This document shows, piece by piece, positions 26,315-36,600 of a stretch of 64,000 bases of DNA (its first letter is position 1; every line of letters begins with the position of its first letter). The position numbers and the translations under genes are program-made. The DNA comes from JBGTBD01 sp041749475. GTDB lineage: Bacteria > Pseudomonadota > Alphaproteobacteria > Rickettsiales > UBA998. The stretch lies in assembly GCA_041749475.1 (NCBI GenBank), contig JBGTBD010000002.1, forward strand, positions 58,496-122,495, written 5' to 3'. Below the pieces are notes generated by a model that was not told where the DNA came from, did not search any database, and saw only the letters and a program-made list of their open reading frames with translations.

Positions 26315-28750
26315 ATGGAAGCAGACGATATGACACAGGCAGCAGCGAAGCTCACCGACGGTAGCGATTATGGCGCGGATTCGATCAAAGTATTGAAGGG
26401 TCTGGAGGCTGTCCGCAAACGCCCGGGAATGTATATCGGGGATACGGATGACGGGTCCGGTCTGCATCACATGGTCTATGAAGTCGTCGATAACGCGATC
26501 GATGAATCGCTGGCCGGATATTGCGACGCGGTGCAGGTGATTTTGAACGCGGACGGGTCGTGCACGGTGCGCGATAATGGTCGCGGTATCCCTGTCGACA
26601 TCCATACCGAGGAAGGTGTCTCCGCTGCTGAGGTCATCATGACCCAGCTACACGCGGGCGGGAAGTTCGACCAGAATTCCTATAAGGTTTCAGGCGGTCT
26701 GCACGGCGTCGGGGTATCCGTTGTCAATGCACTTTCCGAATGGCTAGTCTTGCGCGTATGGCGTAATGACAAAGAACATACGGCTCGCTTCGAGATGGGC
26801 GACACGGTCGAGCATCTGAAAGTCGTCGGCCCGGCGAACGGGAATAAGGGAACGGAAGTCACGTTCCTACCGTCGCTCAAAACATTCGCGTTCATCGATT
26901 TCGATTTCGAGACGCTGGAGCATCGTCTGCGTGAACTCGCGTTCCTCAATTCCGGTGTGCGCATCATCCTGCGTGATGAGCGCGTGGAAGAGCCGAAAGA
27001 GCTGGAGCTTTATTACGAAGGCGGCACGGCTGCGTATGTGCAATTCCTTGACCGTTCCAAGACAGCCATTCACCCGACCATCGTGGTGCAGGGCGAAGTT
27101 GACGGCATCAGCGTCGAGATGGCGATGGAATGGAATGATTCGTACCATGAAAACATGCTGTGCTTCACCAATAATATCCGCCAAAAGGATGGTGGGACTC
27201 ACTTGCAGGGCTTCCGCGCGGCATTGACGCGGACGATCAATAATTATGCGACCTCGTCGGGCATGACCAAGAAAGAAAAATTGGCGCTGGTCGGTGATGA
27301 TGCGCGTGAAGGGTTGACGTGCGTATTGTCGGTGAAGGTACCTGATCCGAAATTTTCGTCGCAAACGAAAGAGAAATTAGTGTCGTCCGAAGTGCGTCCC
27401 GCCATCGAAAGCGTCGCTAACGAGAAGTTGGCGCGCTGGTTTGAGGAGCATCCGCAGGAAGGTAAACTCATCGTCACCAAGATTTTCGAGGCGGCGGCGG
27501 CACGGGAAGCGGCGCGTAAAGCGCGCGAATTGACGCGGCGCAAAGGGGCGCTCGATATCGCCAACCTGCCAGGGAAACTGGCGGATTGCCAGGAACGCGA
27601 TCCTTCCAAGTCGGAAGTCTTCATCGTCGAAGGGGACTCCGCAGGTGGATCGGCCAAGCAGGGCCGTGATCGGAAATTCCAGGCCATTCTTCCGCTGCGC
27701 GGAAAAATCCTCAACGTGGAGCGGGCGCGGTTCGACAAGATGCTATCCTCCACCGAAATTGGGACGCTGATTACGGCCATCGGTACGGGTATCGGCCGCG
27801 AGGAATTCAATATTGAAAAAACGCGCTATCACAAGATTGTCATCATGACCGATGCCGACGTCGATGGTGCGCACATTCGCACTCTGCTGCTCACCTTCTT
27901 CTTCCGCCAGATGCCGGAACTGATCGAGAAGGGGTATCTCTATATCGCACAGCCGCCGCTTTATAAAATCAAGCGGGGCAATTCGGAAGCGTATCTGAAG
28001 GACGAACGCGAGCTTGAGCATTACCTCAAACAGGCAGCGCTCGATGAAGCAACGCTGACGCTGCACGATGGCCGCGCCATTTCCGGTGAAGCTTTACGCA
28101 TCATGGTGGATGAGGCGGCGGGTATCGCCCGCAATATCCAGAGCCTTTCCCGCCGACTGCCGCAGAACGTGGTGGAAGCGGCGGCAATGGTTGATCTGTT
28201 CAACCCGGACATGTCCGAGGAACAGGCGCGCAAAGCGCCGGAAGCACTCGTCGAGATGCTGAACCGTATCGATGTCTCTTCCGAAGGCGGGTGGATCTGC
28301 ACGATGAATGAATCGGGATTCCTGTTGCACCGCATGGTGCGCGGCGTGGAAGAGCGTCACCTGATCGACGAGAAACTCTTCACCAGCAAGGAAGCGAAAG
28401 AATTGCACGCGATGGCGGGCTATATCGCCGAACTGTACAAAGCGCCGCTGAACCTGCACCGCAAGAACGACGAACGCGTGATCGCCACACCGAATCGCCT
28501 GTTCGACGCGATCATGGAAATCGGACGCAAGGGCATTGCCGTGCAACGCTTCAAAGGGTTGGGCGAGATGAACCCCGACCAATTGTGGGATACGACGCTG
28601 AACCCCGAGAACCGCACCCTGTTACAGGTGAAGGTCGAACATTCGGAAGAAGCGGAACAGGCGTTCTCCACCCTGATGGGCGACCTCGTCGAGCCGCGTC
28701 GTGACTTCATCGTCAGCAATGCGCTTAAAGTAGAGAATCTGGATATTTGA
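26315..28750 (+). CDS. gyrB: DNA gyrase subunit B
   Basis: ATPase subunit of gyrase. GHKL motifs are clear (YEVVDNAIDESLAGY, VRDNGRGIPVDIH, GGLHGVGVSVVNALS), as are the Toprim blocks EGDSAGGSAKQGRDR and MTDADVDGAHIRTLLL. The C-terminal VQRFKGLGEMNPDQLWDTTL is complete. 811 residues from the ATG at 26315, which has AGGGG at good spacing. A GTG at 26303 in the same frame is the alternative. It is the last gene of the dnaA-dnaN-recF-gyrB run and is followed by a palindromic repeat. Confidence 0.97.
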   Translation: MEADDMTQAAAKLTDGSDYGADSIKVLKGLEAVRKRPGMYIGDTDDGSGLHHMVYEVVDNAIDESLAGYCDAVQVILNADGSCTVRDNGRGIPVDIHTEEGVSAAEVIMTQLHAGGKFDQNSYKVSGGLHGVGVSVVNALSEWLVLRVWRNDKEHTARFEMGDTVEHLKVVGPANGNKGTEVTFLPSLKTFAFIDFDFETLEHRLRELAFLNSGVRIILRDERVEEPKELELYYEGGTAAYVQFLDRSKTAIHPTIVVQGEVDGISVEMAMEWNDSYHENMLCFTNNIRQKDGGTHLQGFRAALTRTINNYATSSGMTKKEKLALVGDDAREGLTCVLSVKVPDPKFSSQTKEKLVSSEVRPAIESVANEKLARWFEEHPQEGKLIVTKIFEAAAAREAARKARELTRRKGALDIANLPGKLADCQERDPSKSEVFIVEGDSAGGSAKQGRDRKFQAILPLRGKILNVERARFDKMLSSTEIGTLITAIGTGIGREEFNIEKTRYHKIVIMTDADVDGAHIRTLLLTFFFRQMPELIEKGYLYIAQPPLYKIKRGNSEAYLKDERELEHYLKQAALDEATLTLHDGRAISGEALRIMVDEAAGIARNIQSLSRRLPQNVVEAAAMVDLFNPDMSEEQARKAPEALVEMLNRIDVSSEGGWICTMNESGFLLHRMVRGVEERHLIDEKLFTSKEAKELHAMAGYIAELYKAPLNLHRKNDERVIATPNRLFDAIMEIGRKGIAVQRFKGLGEMNPDQLWDTTLNPENRTLLQVKVEHSEEAEQAFSTLMGDLVEPRRDFIVSNALKVENLDI

Positions 28751-28762
28751 TTTTTTTCTTTT

Positions 28763-28849
28763 GTCATTCCTGCGAAGGCAGGAATCAGTAATCTTAGAAT
28801 TCTGTGGCGCAGACGCACCACGCTGGATTCCAGCTTTCGCTGGTATGAC
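28763..28849. repeat. Palindromic repeat, GTCATTCC...GGTATGAC family
   Basis: Left arm GTCATTCCTGCGAAGGCAGG, right arm TGGATTCCAGCTTTCGCTGG followed by TATGAC. It lies between the convergent 3' ends of gyrB and the M48 peptidase gene. The inner CGCAGACGCACCACG resembles the centre of the copy at 285-400. Confidence 0.8.
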
Positions 28850-28867
28850 GATTCTATTGTATCCGGC

Positions 28868-29935
28868 TTAACGGCAGATTCTTTTCAGAGCGTTCCATTC
28901 TTCGTCCGTCAGTGCGGTGCGGGTGGCTTTGTAACCGTCGGTCTGTTTGGTGATGTGATGGATACGTTCGCTGCTCATCGGGTGGGTGGAGACATATTGC
29001 AGGGCGGTGCTGTCGCTCTTAATTTCGGCGAGGGAGAAGAATTCGGCGAAGGGAGTGAGAGGGAGTCCGGCTTTCTTCAGCGTTTTCACCGCAGCGTCAT
29101 CCGCCGCGCGTTCGATGGCGCGGGTGTAGCTGGTGCTGACTAGCGTACGACTGACGGTGCTCATATATTCCTCACCCCCGGAACCGCTGAACGCCAGCGA
29201 GAACATGGCGCGGAGGCCCAACTCCTGCATCACGCCCTGTAATGGGTGGTTGAACCGCACATGTCCCATTTCATGCGCAAGGACCCCGGCGAGCTGATCG
29301 GGTGATGTTGCTCGGTCTATCAGACGGGAGAAAATCAGGATACGCCGTGCAGGAATGGCGAAGGCATTAACGACAGGGGCGTTCACCACTTTCACGTCTG
29401 CGGGTAAGGGATTGCCGGAAGCGGTGTGCAAGGTGGCGACGAGTTTATCGAGCGCTTTTTGGCCTTCGGGATGTTCGCACGTGCGAAAATTCCCCGCCAT
29501 CTCGCGCTCCACTATATTAGCCAGTTCCACCTCCAGAAACTCGGGGACGAGTTTGGCGAACGCGGAGGAAATCGCGGGGAGGGATGTGTATATCCCCACC
29601 CCGACGATAGCCGCGATGGCCATGCAGACCGCCAGCTTGGTGAGGGAAAGGTCGAAGAAAATCGCGTTCGGAACCTTGAGATTGCCATGTGCGTAGATCT
29701 GTTCGTACAAGGCTTTGTCGGTGAAGACGAGGCGTTCGTCCGGCGCGCCCTTAGCGGTGAGGATATAGTCATGCCCGATGGCGGGGGTTTCCAGTAGCTG
29801 AATGGTACGGTAAGGCCATTGGGCGAGGGTCTGGTGGGTGGCGGTGTGTTGTATCAGCAATGCGTCATGACCGAAACCAAGCCGCACGGTGATGGCGGCT
29901 GCATTTACCCCGTCATAAAACCGTGCCTGCGCCAT
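28868..29935 (-). CDS. M48 family metallopeptidase with membrane segment
   Basis: 355 residues. The zinc motif HEMGHVRFNH is intact, with a downstream ERAADDAAVK segment supplying the third ligand. One clear transmembrane segment precedes it (LAVCMAIAAIVGVGIY). The N-terminal 90 residues form a separate small domain. Such proteins are thought to act in envelope protein turnover. The ATG overlaps the stop of the DUF898 gene by one base (TAATG), and pairing of DUF898 with an M48 peptidase is recurrent in proteobacteria. Confidence 0.9.
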   Translation of the reverse strand: MAQARFYDGVNAAAITVRLGFGHDALLIQHTATHQTLAQWPYRTIQLLETPAIGHDYILTAKGAPDERLVFTDKALYEQIYAHGNLKVPNAIFFDLSLTKLAVCMAIAAIVGVGIYTSLPAISSAFAKLVPEFLEVELANIVEREMAGNFRTCEHPEGQKALDKLVATLHTASGNPLPADVKVVNAPVVNAFAIPARRILIFSRLIDRATSPDQLAGVLAHEMGHVRFNHPLQGVMQELGLRAMFSLAFSGSGGEEYMSTVSRTLVSTSYTRAIERAADDAAVKTLKKAGLPLTPFAEFFSLAEIKSDSTALQYVSTHPMSSERIHHITKQTDGYKATRTALTDEEWNALKRICR

Positions 29936-30921
29936 TAGATGAACCCGATATCAATGCCCAGAATATCGTCCAGCCCCTCGCCCGATTGTTCGGACATTTC
30001 CTGCGATTGGTGAATGAAGGCAGTGTCGATAGTGCCGTGGAAGGTAATGTGGCTGGTGAGGTAGCGCATCTTTCGGTTAATGACATAAGGACGTGCAAAA
30101 CCAAGTGTAACAAGGGTGAGAAGCCAATTGACCAGTACGAAACCCAGATGCTCGCTACCCTTGAACGTGGCCATGCTGGTGACGCCCGCGATGCCGATGC
30201 CGTTGAATTTATAGTGCAGTAGGTTTCCTACATACCACAAGCGCGAAAGACCTAGCGTGAAGGGAAATAAGAGAATGGTCACCCAGTTGGTGGTAAAGAG
30301 GCGATGCCCGTCATCCGGTGGCAGATATGTAAATGCCTGCGTGCCGAAGCTCGCATGATCCATCACGTATTCCCAGCTTAGACGGTCAGCGCGGGCGGTG
30401 TGAAGGCCTAGGGTGATGAAGTTCAGGGCGAGGAATTTCAGGCGCATCTTGATGTAGCCGTCTCGTCCTTCTTTGGTGAGGCGACCACGGATGGCTTTCC
30501 ACGTGGTGCGCGAAGCGCGGTAGCGCAAGCTGGAATACCAGCCGAAATACCAGAGCCAAAGATAGAGCAGGGAGAAGAAAATACTTATAACGACCTGTTT
30601 GCCGAACAACGATTCGCTTAGCGCAGACACCGCCCCGATGATGGAGAGGACAACGAAGGCGATGCCGAATCCTTTGAATAACTCATGTGGGTGGCCGGTA
30701 TATTCGAAGCGGTCATCATCAAAACGCACACTGCGGTTGATGTAGCGCCGGATTTTGGTCTTTCCCCAGAAATTATAGATGCCTAACGTGGGAATACAGA
30801 GGAGGATGTTGAGTATCCATAGCTTGAAAAGTGGGACGGTGGCTCCGTCATACTCCAGGCGATGCGTGCGGGTCCGAGGCGGAAAAAGTAGGCCAAAAGC
30901 CTCCGTGGCAGTCAATTCCAT
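29935..30921 (-). CDS. DUF898 (YjgN-like) membrane protein
   Basis: 328 residues with about six hydrophobic segments. The pattern LCIPTLGIYNFWGKTKIRRY, RFDDDRFEYTGHPHELFKGF and, later, LGLSRLWYVGNLLHYKFNG is typical of DUF898/YjgN proteins. Function unknown. An AGGAG ribosome binding site lies nine bases before the ATG. It is the first gene of a two-gene unit with the M48 peptidase and lies 33 bases downstream of valS on the same strand. Confidence 0.88.
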   Translation of the reverse strand: MELTATEAFGLLFPPRTRTHRLEYDGATVPLFKLWILNILLCIPTLGIYNFWGKTKIRRYINRSVRFDDDRFEYTGHPHELFKGFGIAFVVLSIIGAVSALSESLFGKQVVISIFFSLLYLWLWYFGWYSSLRYRASRTTWKAIRGRLTKEGRDGYIKMRLKFLALNFITLGLHTARADRLSWEYVMDHASFGTQAFTYLPPDDGHRLFTTNWVTILLFPFTLGLSRLWYVGNLLHYKFNGIGIAGVTSMATFKGSEHLGFVLVNWLLTLVTLGFARPYVINRKMRYLTSHITFHGTIDTAFIHQSQEMSEQSGEGLDDILGIDIGFI

Positions 30922-30953
30922 AAGGGGCGGCTCCTGGAACTAGGTGTTTTATA

Positions 30954-33590
30954 CTAAGCGACTTCGGCGTTCTCCGCGAAGGTGATGCCGAGGCGGAAGG
31001 TCTTGTCCTCCGTGAAGGTGACGATGGGGCTAATCTGTTTCGGCTGGGCGTCCACCACCCATTCGGCGCTGTGGGCATTGCAAGCGGCCTTGAGGTCGAA
31101 CTCGGTATTGACGAGGGAGAGCCACACCTGATCCTCGATATCCTCTTCGGTGCTGACGATGATCTCCTGTACCGGGAATTTCAGCGAGACGTTCTTTTCG
31201 GATTTGGCCTTGCGTACCGTGTTCAGCATGGAAACCGCGTGGATACCCGCTTGTTCGGCGATGTCGCTGTAGGGATAGAGCTCGGCGTTCGGCCACATAC
31301 CGCGGGCGTGCAGCGAGCCGGTGAGTTGGAATTCCTGCTCAAAGACGTTCGAGAAAATCTCCTCCGTGATGTGGGGGACGAAGGGGGCGAATAATTTGAG
31401 GACGGCGTTCAGGCAGTGCCAGAGCGTGTGACAGGCGGATTGCTGTTCGGCTTTCCCCGCATTGCCATAGGCGCGGGATTTGACGAGTTCGAGATAATTA
31501 TCGCAGAAGTCGTTCCAGAAGAAATCCTCGACGGCCATACGCGCGTCACAATATTCATAGGCGCTGAATTCGGTCGTGGCGCGTTGGATGGTCTTGTGCA
31601 GACGCGAGATGATCCAGAGATCGAGCGTCTCGAAAATCACGCCGGATTCGATGGCATGGCGCGCGGTGGAGGGCGTGCCTTCCAACTGCTCCAGTTGCAG
31701 GCCGACGAACTTTGAGGCGTTCCATAGTTTCGTCACCAGTTTGCGGCCGATCTTCAAGAGGTCTTCGGAAAAGGCCGTATCCGCGCCGAGGCGGGAGGTG
31801 GAGGCCCAATAGCGCACCGAGTCGGTTCCTTTTTCTTCGATCAGCTCCACGGGGGTGACGACGTTGCCTTTGGATTTGGACATTTTCGTTTTATCTGAGG
31901 CCAGACACCAGCCGGAGATCATCAGGGATTTCCATGGGGTGGTGTTCTCATGCAGATGGGCTTTCACCAGCGTGTAGAACGCCCAGGTGCGGATGATCTC
32001 GTGCGCTTGCGGGCGCATGTCGGCGGGGAAGAGTTTGCTGTAGCGCGTGGCGTCCAGCATGTCTGTGTCGTTGATGCCTTTGGCGGAGAGTTGCGGGGAG
32101 ACAGAGGAGGTCGCCCATGTGTCCATCACGTCGGCTTCGGCTTCGACTTCATCGCGCGTGTAACCCTTGGGCAAATCGACCAGCGGGTTGACGGGGAGTT
32201 GGTCTGGCGTGCCGACGAGGACTTTGCCTTCTTCACCGGGGCGTTTGGAAAACCAGACGGGGAAGGGTACGCCGTAATAACGTTGGCGCGAAATACACCA
32301 GTCCCAATTTAATCCATCAATCCATTGCTCCATGCGCAGTTGCATCCATTCGGGATACCACTTACAGACGCGGGATTTGTCTTTGAGCTGTTCCTTCTGG
32401 TCGAGGATTTTGACGAACCATTGGTAGGTGGGGAGGATTTCCAGCGGTGCGCCGGAACGCTCGGCGCATTTCACGGCGTGGGTGATGGGTTTGGATTCGA
32501 TGAGGTCGCCGGAGGCTGCGAGCATTTCAAGAATTTTTTGCCGTGCGCCGGGATGTTTGGGGTCAGTGTTGGTGACTTTGAGGCCTTGGAGGGCTGCATA
32601 GGCTTCCTTTGCTCCGGGGAGAACCATGTCGCCCTCACCCGAAATGCTTTCGGCATTTCGACCTCTCCCGGTGGGAGAGGTGAAGTCCAGTTTGCCGTAT
32701 TTGTTGAGTACGATCCGCATGTCTAAATCATGCTTCCGCCATTTTTCGATGTCCTTCTCGTCACCGAAAGTACAGCACATCATAATGCCTGTTCCCTTGT
32801 CCGGCTCGACCGTATCGTCGGTGAGGATGGGGACTTTTACGCCGAAGAGGGGGGTGATGGCGTGTCTGCCCTTTAGATGCGTATAGCGGTCGTCATCGGG
32901 ATGGTAAAAAATAGCGACGCAGGCGGGGATGAGTTCGGGGCGCGTCGTGCCGATGGTAATTTTTTCCGACGAGCCATCAATCGCGAACGTGATGTCGTTA
33001 AACGTGCTCGGCAGTTCTTTATCTTCGATCTCGGCTTGCGCGATAGCGGTTTGGTCTACGGGGTCCCAGAGCATCGGCTGGAGTTTGCGGTAGGCGTTAT
33101 TCTTGTGGAAGAGGTCGAGGAAGGACATCTGCGAGATCTTCCGCGATTCGTCGCTGATGGTGTGATACTCTTGACGCCAATCGACCGAGAGGGCGGCGGA
33201 CTGGAAGAGGCGGCGGAATTCGGCGCGGGCTTCGAGAGTGACGATATTGCACTGCTCGATAAATTCCTCACGCGACATATCGGTCGCGCGTTTCTTAATG
33301 ATCTTCTCGACTAGCCGTTCGGTGGGGAGGCCGTTATCGTCGAAGCCCATCGGATAAAACACGGTCTTGCCCAGCATGCGCTGGAAGCGGGCGACAAAAT
33401 CGCAATGGGTATAGCTGAAGATATGGCCCATGTGCAGCAGGCCGGACACGGTGGGAGGAGGGGTGTCAATGACGAACGTGTCCTCCCGGCTGGCGGATTC
33501 GTCCCAATGGTACGTCCCAGCGGTCAGCCAGTGTTCCTGCCAGTGTTTTTCACGGAGTGTATGGTCATATTGGTCGGGTAATGGGCGCAT
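30954..33590 (-). CDS. valS: Valyl-tRNA synthetase, archaeal/rickettsial type, with an in-frame repeat insertion
   Basis: Charges tRNA-Val. 878 residues with the HIGH-type motif HMGH at 53-56 and KMSKSKGN near residue 570. The N-terminal blocks FVIDTPPPTVSGLLHMGH and FYPMGFDDNGLPTERLVEK are those of the archaeal-like ValRS known from Rickettsia rather than the E. coli type. Residues about 303-320 (SPTGRGRNAESISGEGD) are encoded by a palindromic element also found near ffs, inserted without breaking the frame. The editing domain and C-terminal anticodon region are otherwise uninterrupted. No T-box or other leader is visible. Confidence 0.96.
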   Translation of the reverse strand: MRPLPDQYDHTLREKHWQEHWLTAGTYHWDESASREDTFVIDTPPPTVSGLLHMGHIFSYTHCDFVARFQRMLGKTVFYPMGFDDNGLPTERLVEKIIKKRATDMSREEFIEQCNIVTLEARAEFRRLFQSAALSVDWRQEYHTISDESRKISQMSFLDLFHKNNAYRKLQPMLWDPVDQTAIAQAEIEDKELPSTFNDITFAIDGSSEKITIGTTRPELIPACVAIFYHPDDDRYTHLKGRHAITPLFGVKVPILTDDTVEPDKGTGIMMCCTFGDEKDIEKWRKHDLDMRIVLNKYGKLDFTSPTGRGRNAESISGEGDMVLPGAKEAYAALQGLKVTNTDPKHPGARQKILEMLAASGDLIESKPITHAVKCAERSGAPLEILPTYQWFVKILDQKEQLKDKSRVCKWYPEWMQLRMEQWIDGLNWDWCISRQRYYGVPFPVWFSKRPGEEGKVLVGTPDQLPVNPLVDLPKGYTRDEVEAEADVMDTWATSSVSPQLSAKGINDTDMLDATRYSKLFPADMRPQAHEIIRTWAFYTLVKAHLHENTTPWKSLMISGWCLASDKTKMSKSKGNVVTPVELIEEKGTDSVRYWASTSRLGADTAFSEDLLKIGRKLVTKLWNASKFVGLQLEQLEGTPSTARHAIESGVIFETLDLWIISRLHKTIQRATTEFSAYEYCDARMAVEDFFWNDFCDNYLELVKSRAYGNAGKAEQQSACHTLWHCLNAVLKLFAPFVPHITEEIFSNVFEQEFQLTGSLHARGMWPNAELYPYSDIAEQAGIHAVSMLNTVRKAKSEKNVSLKFPVQEIIVSTEEDIEDQVWLSLVNTEFDLKAACNAHSAEWVVDAQPKQISPIVTFTEDKTFRLGITFAENAEVA
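32631..32683 (-). repeat. CTCTCCC/GGGAGAG palindromic element inside valS
   Basis: Read on the valS sense strand: CCTCTCCCACCGGGAGAGG, then TCG, an inner hairpin AAATGCCGAAAGCATTT, then CGGGTGAGGGC. The copy at 4313 on the plus strand has the same outer hairpin letter for letter, followed by CTG, a different inner hairpin and CGAGTGAGGGC. The element adds about 18 codons in frame. Confidence 0.85.
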
Positions 33591-33642
33591 ATAGTATCAT
33601 ATGTATGCGCCCATCACTTAAAATCCAGTAAAAAATGGTGGT

Positions 33643-36600
33643 TTAGAAGCTTAAACCCGGAATTTCGAAGGGTGTTGACTTGACTCCGGACGTTCCATCG
33701 CCACTGGATTGCGATTTTCCGTTCCCACCCCAGCAATACATCTTACCGTTCAGCCGTAATCCGCAGCTGTGATCCACCTGGGTGGTCACATACTGCCAAT
33801 CCGTGGCTGTGCCGATTTTAGCCGGGGTCGAGATGGAGCCGGTCGTAGTCCCGTTCCCTACGAGACCGCCGGTTTGATCGCCCCAGCAATATAGTTCACG
33901 GTTGGAACGGATCCCGCAGGTGTGCGTATTGGCAGGGGCAAGCTGTGCCCAGTCGGTATGGCTACCCAATACCAGCGTGGGTATGTTGCGGTCAGTCGTC
34001 GTCCCGTCGCCCACTTGGCCGTCCGAGTTACTTCCCCAGCAATAGGCGCGGTATCCGTTACGGATGCCGCATGTGGTGTCATGCAGCGTGTAGATACCGA
34101 CCCAGTCGGTATGGTTTCCACTGACTTGCACGGGTGAACTTTGGTCGGTGTTGTTGCCATTGCCCAGCTGACCGGAGCTATTATCGCCCCAGCAGTATGC
34201 CCTGCCGGTGGATTGGATGCCGCAGGCGTGTTCTCCCCCGGTGGCGAATTTTACCCATTCATTACTGGAGCCGGCAACTTCGGTTGGGACGTAACGGTCT
34301 GTGGTGGAGCCATCACCCACCGTGCCGGCGGTGTTGGTTCCCCAGCAATAGAGGCGGCCGTTATTACGCAACGCACATACGGTGCGGCCATCTACGTCGA
34401 AGTCCACCCAGTCGGTATAGCCACCTGAGATTTCAACCGGTACATCAGTATCCGTTGCAGCTGGGCCTTGTCCCAGCCATGGGCCTGCGAAGCCCCAGCA
34501 ATAGAGTTTGCCGTTACGCAGACCACAGCTACCTTGAAAATCGGTATCGATGGAATCCCAGTCCGTGTAGCCGCCGCTCACCACCGAAGCCGCAACAGCA
34601 GCCGTGTCATGATCCACCAGATCGCCGACCCCGAGAACCGGGCCGCCCAGACCCCAGCATCGCGCCACCCCGCTGTCCTCGACAGCACAGGTCATTTTAT
34701 TCCCGGTCGATATACGCTTCGTACCGTACGCAGGGCAGCTCATGCTGGGAAGAGGAGTAATCCGCGTCGGTATAGAGATATCGGAAGCGGGACGCGGGGT
34801 GATGCCCAGTGCGCCCGGCCCGGTGGCACGATCTACATCTCCCCAACAATAGACGGAACAACCGATGCGTCCACATACGGATTCTTCGCCAGGTTTGACT
34901 TCATTCCAGCCGGTCTTGGATCCATTGACTGCGGTTGGCGTCGTCGCTTGCGATGCCGTGCCGCCACCAACTCCCAGCGGGCCAAAGGAATTTTTACCCC
35001 AGCAGTAGGCTGTGTTGCTGGTGCCACGGATACCGCAAGCCATGGCATAGTTGGCATCCACATACGTCCAGTCGCTGAAGCCGCTATTATTTTCCGTCGG
35101 TATCGCTTTATTCGTCGTATTCCCGATACCTAGCTGTCCAACATCGTTCAGACCCCAGCAATAAATACGGTTATTGCGGATGCCGCAGCTGAAATCCTCG
35201 CCGACCGCAACGGTTGACCAGTCGCTATATGCGCCGTATACGATGGTCGGGTCATATTGATCGGCGAGCGTTGTATCGTCCCCTAATTCCCCGTGGGAAT
35301 CATTCCCCCAGCAATAGAGCCGTCCGTCAACCTTAAGGGCGCAGGAATGATTATGACCCCCATCCACCTGCTTCCAATAGCGATATGACGTATCAGGAAC
35401 AGCCGTCGCCGCCGTAGGTGCAGAACGTGTGGTGGTCGTTCCGTCACCTAGCTTACCGTTGGTATTTGCCCCCCAGCAATAAAGGTGTCCGTCCGAGCGG
35501 ATGGCACAGGAATGCTGTTGGCCGACGCCGACTTCAGACCAGTCTGTATAAGTCTGCACGTCATTAGGCACTAGATTATTGGTGGTACTGCCATCGCCCA
35601 GACTATGGTTGGCGCCACTGCCCCAGCATTGGACGACTCCGGTTTTGTGCAAGGCACACGTATGATCGTCTACCGAGGTGAGCTTCAGATAATTTGTCTG
35701 GTTGCCGGAGACCGACACTGGGCCATCCGAATTCACACCGGACCCGTCACCCAAATCGCCATTAACGTTTTGACCCCAGCAATAGGCGCGGCCGCTATCA
35801 ATGACGCAAGCATGGTCGCTTCCCACAGCAAGTTGCGACCCGAAGAGCGAGGTGGGGTGAGTGCCCCCTGCTACGACTGGGGTGCCGTCACAATTCATAT
35901 TGATTGAGTCCACCAATTTCGGCGTGGACGAGCTGATGGTGGAGCCATCTCCGAACTGGCCGATGGAATTATCTCCCCAGCAATACATCTGGCCCGAGGC
36001 ACGAAGACCGCAAATATACTGGCTGGTATTAACGACATAGACCCAATCCGTGATACCTCCTGGCACTTCTTTAGGTAATCTAATGCAATTGGTATTGTTC
36101 ACTGAAGAGCTGACGGTGGCACAATTGATTGTGGTGCTGCTGGGATCAATCAGGCCATTAAAATTCATTCCCCAACAATACATACGTCCATTCGTTCGAA
36201 TTCCGCAGGATGTGTCGCCAGGTTTTACATAGACCCAATCATCCCAATAAACCCCGTTTACATCACTTTCCACTTTTACAGGGGTAGCGCGATATGTAAT
36301 TGTGCCATCGCCAAGATTTCCATAATCATTATCTCCGAAACAATAAGCTTCACCATTGCTACGGACGGCGCACGTGGAACGAGAATTGACGCTTCCTCCA
36401 CTCGTTACGCTCACAAAATCAGCGAAACCGCTGATCTGGTTGGGGACCTGTCGATGTTGTGCCAACCCTGATCCACCATCCACGTCTCCATCAAGATTGT
36501 CACGTCCCCAACAATATAAAAGACCGGTTCCTCGAATTCCACAGGTGTTATTGTGACCACCTGCCATGATTTGAACCCAGTCTGAATAGCCTGGTGTAGA

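Noticed and set aside
34134..34760. 208-codon plus-strand frame opposite the giant RCC1 gene
   Set aside because: Pro/Arg-rich mirror of the repeats; no start signal.
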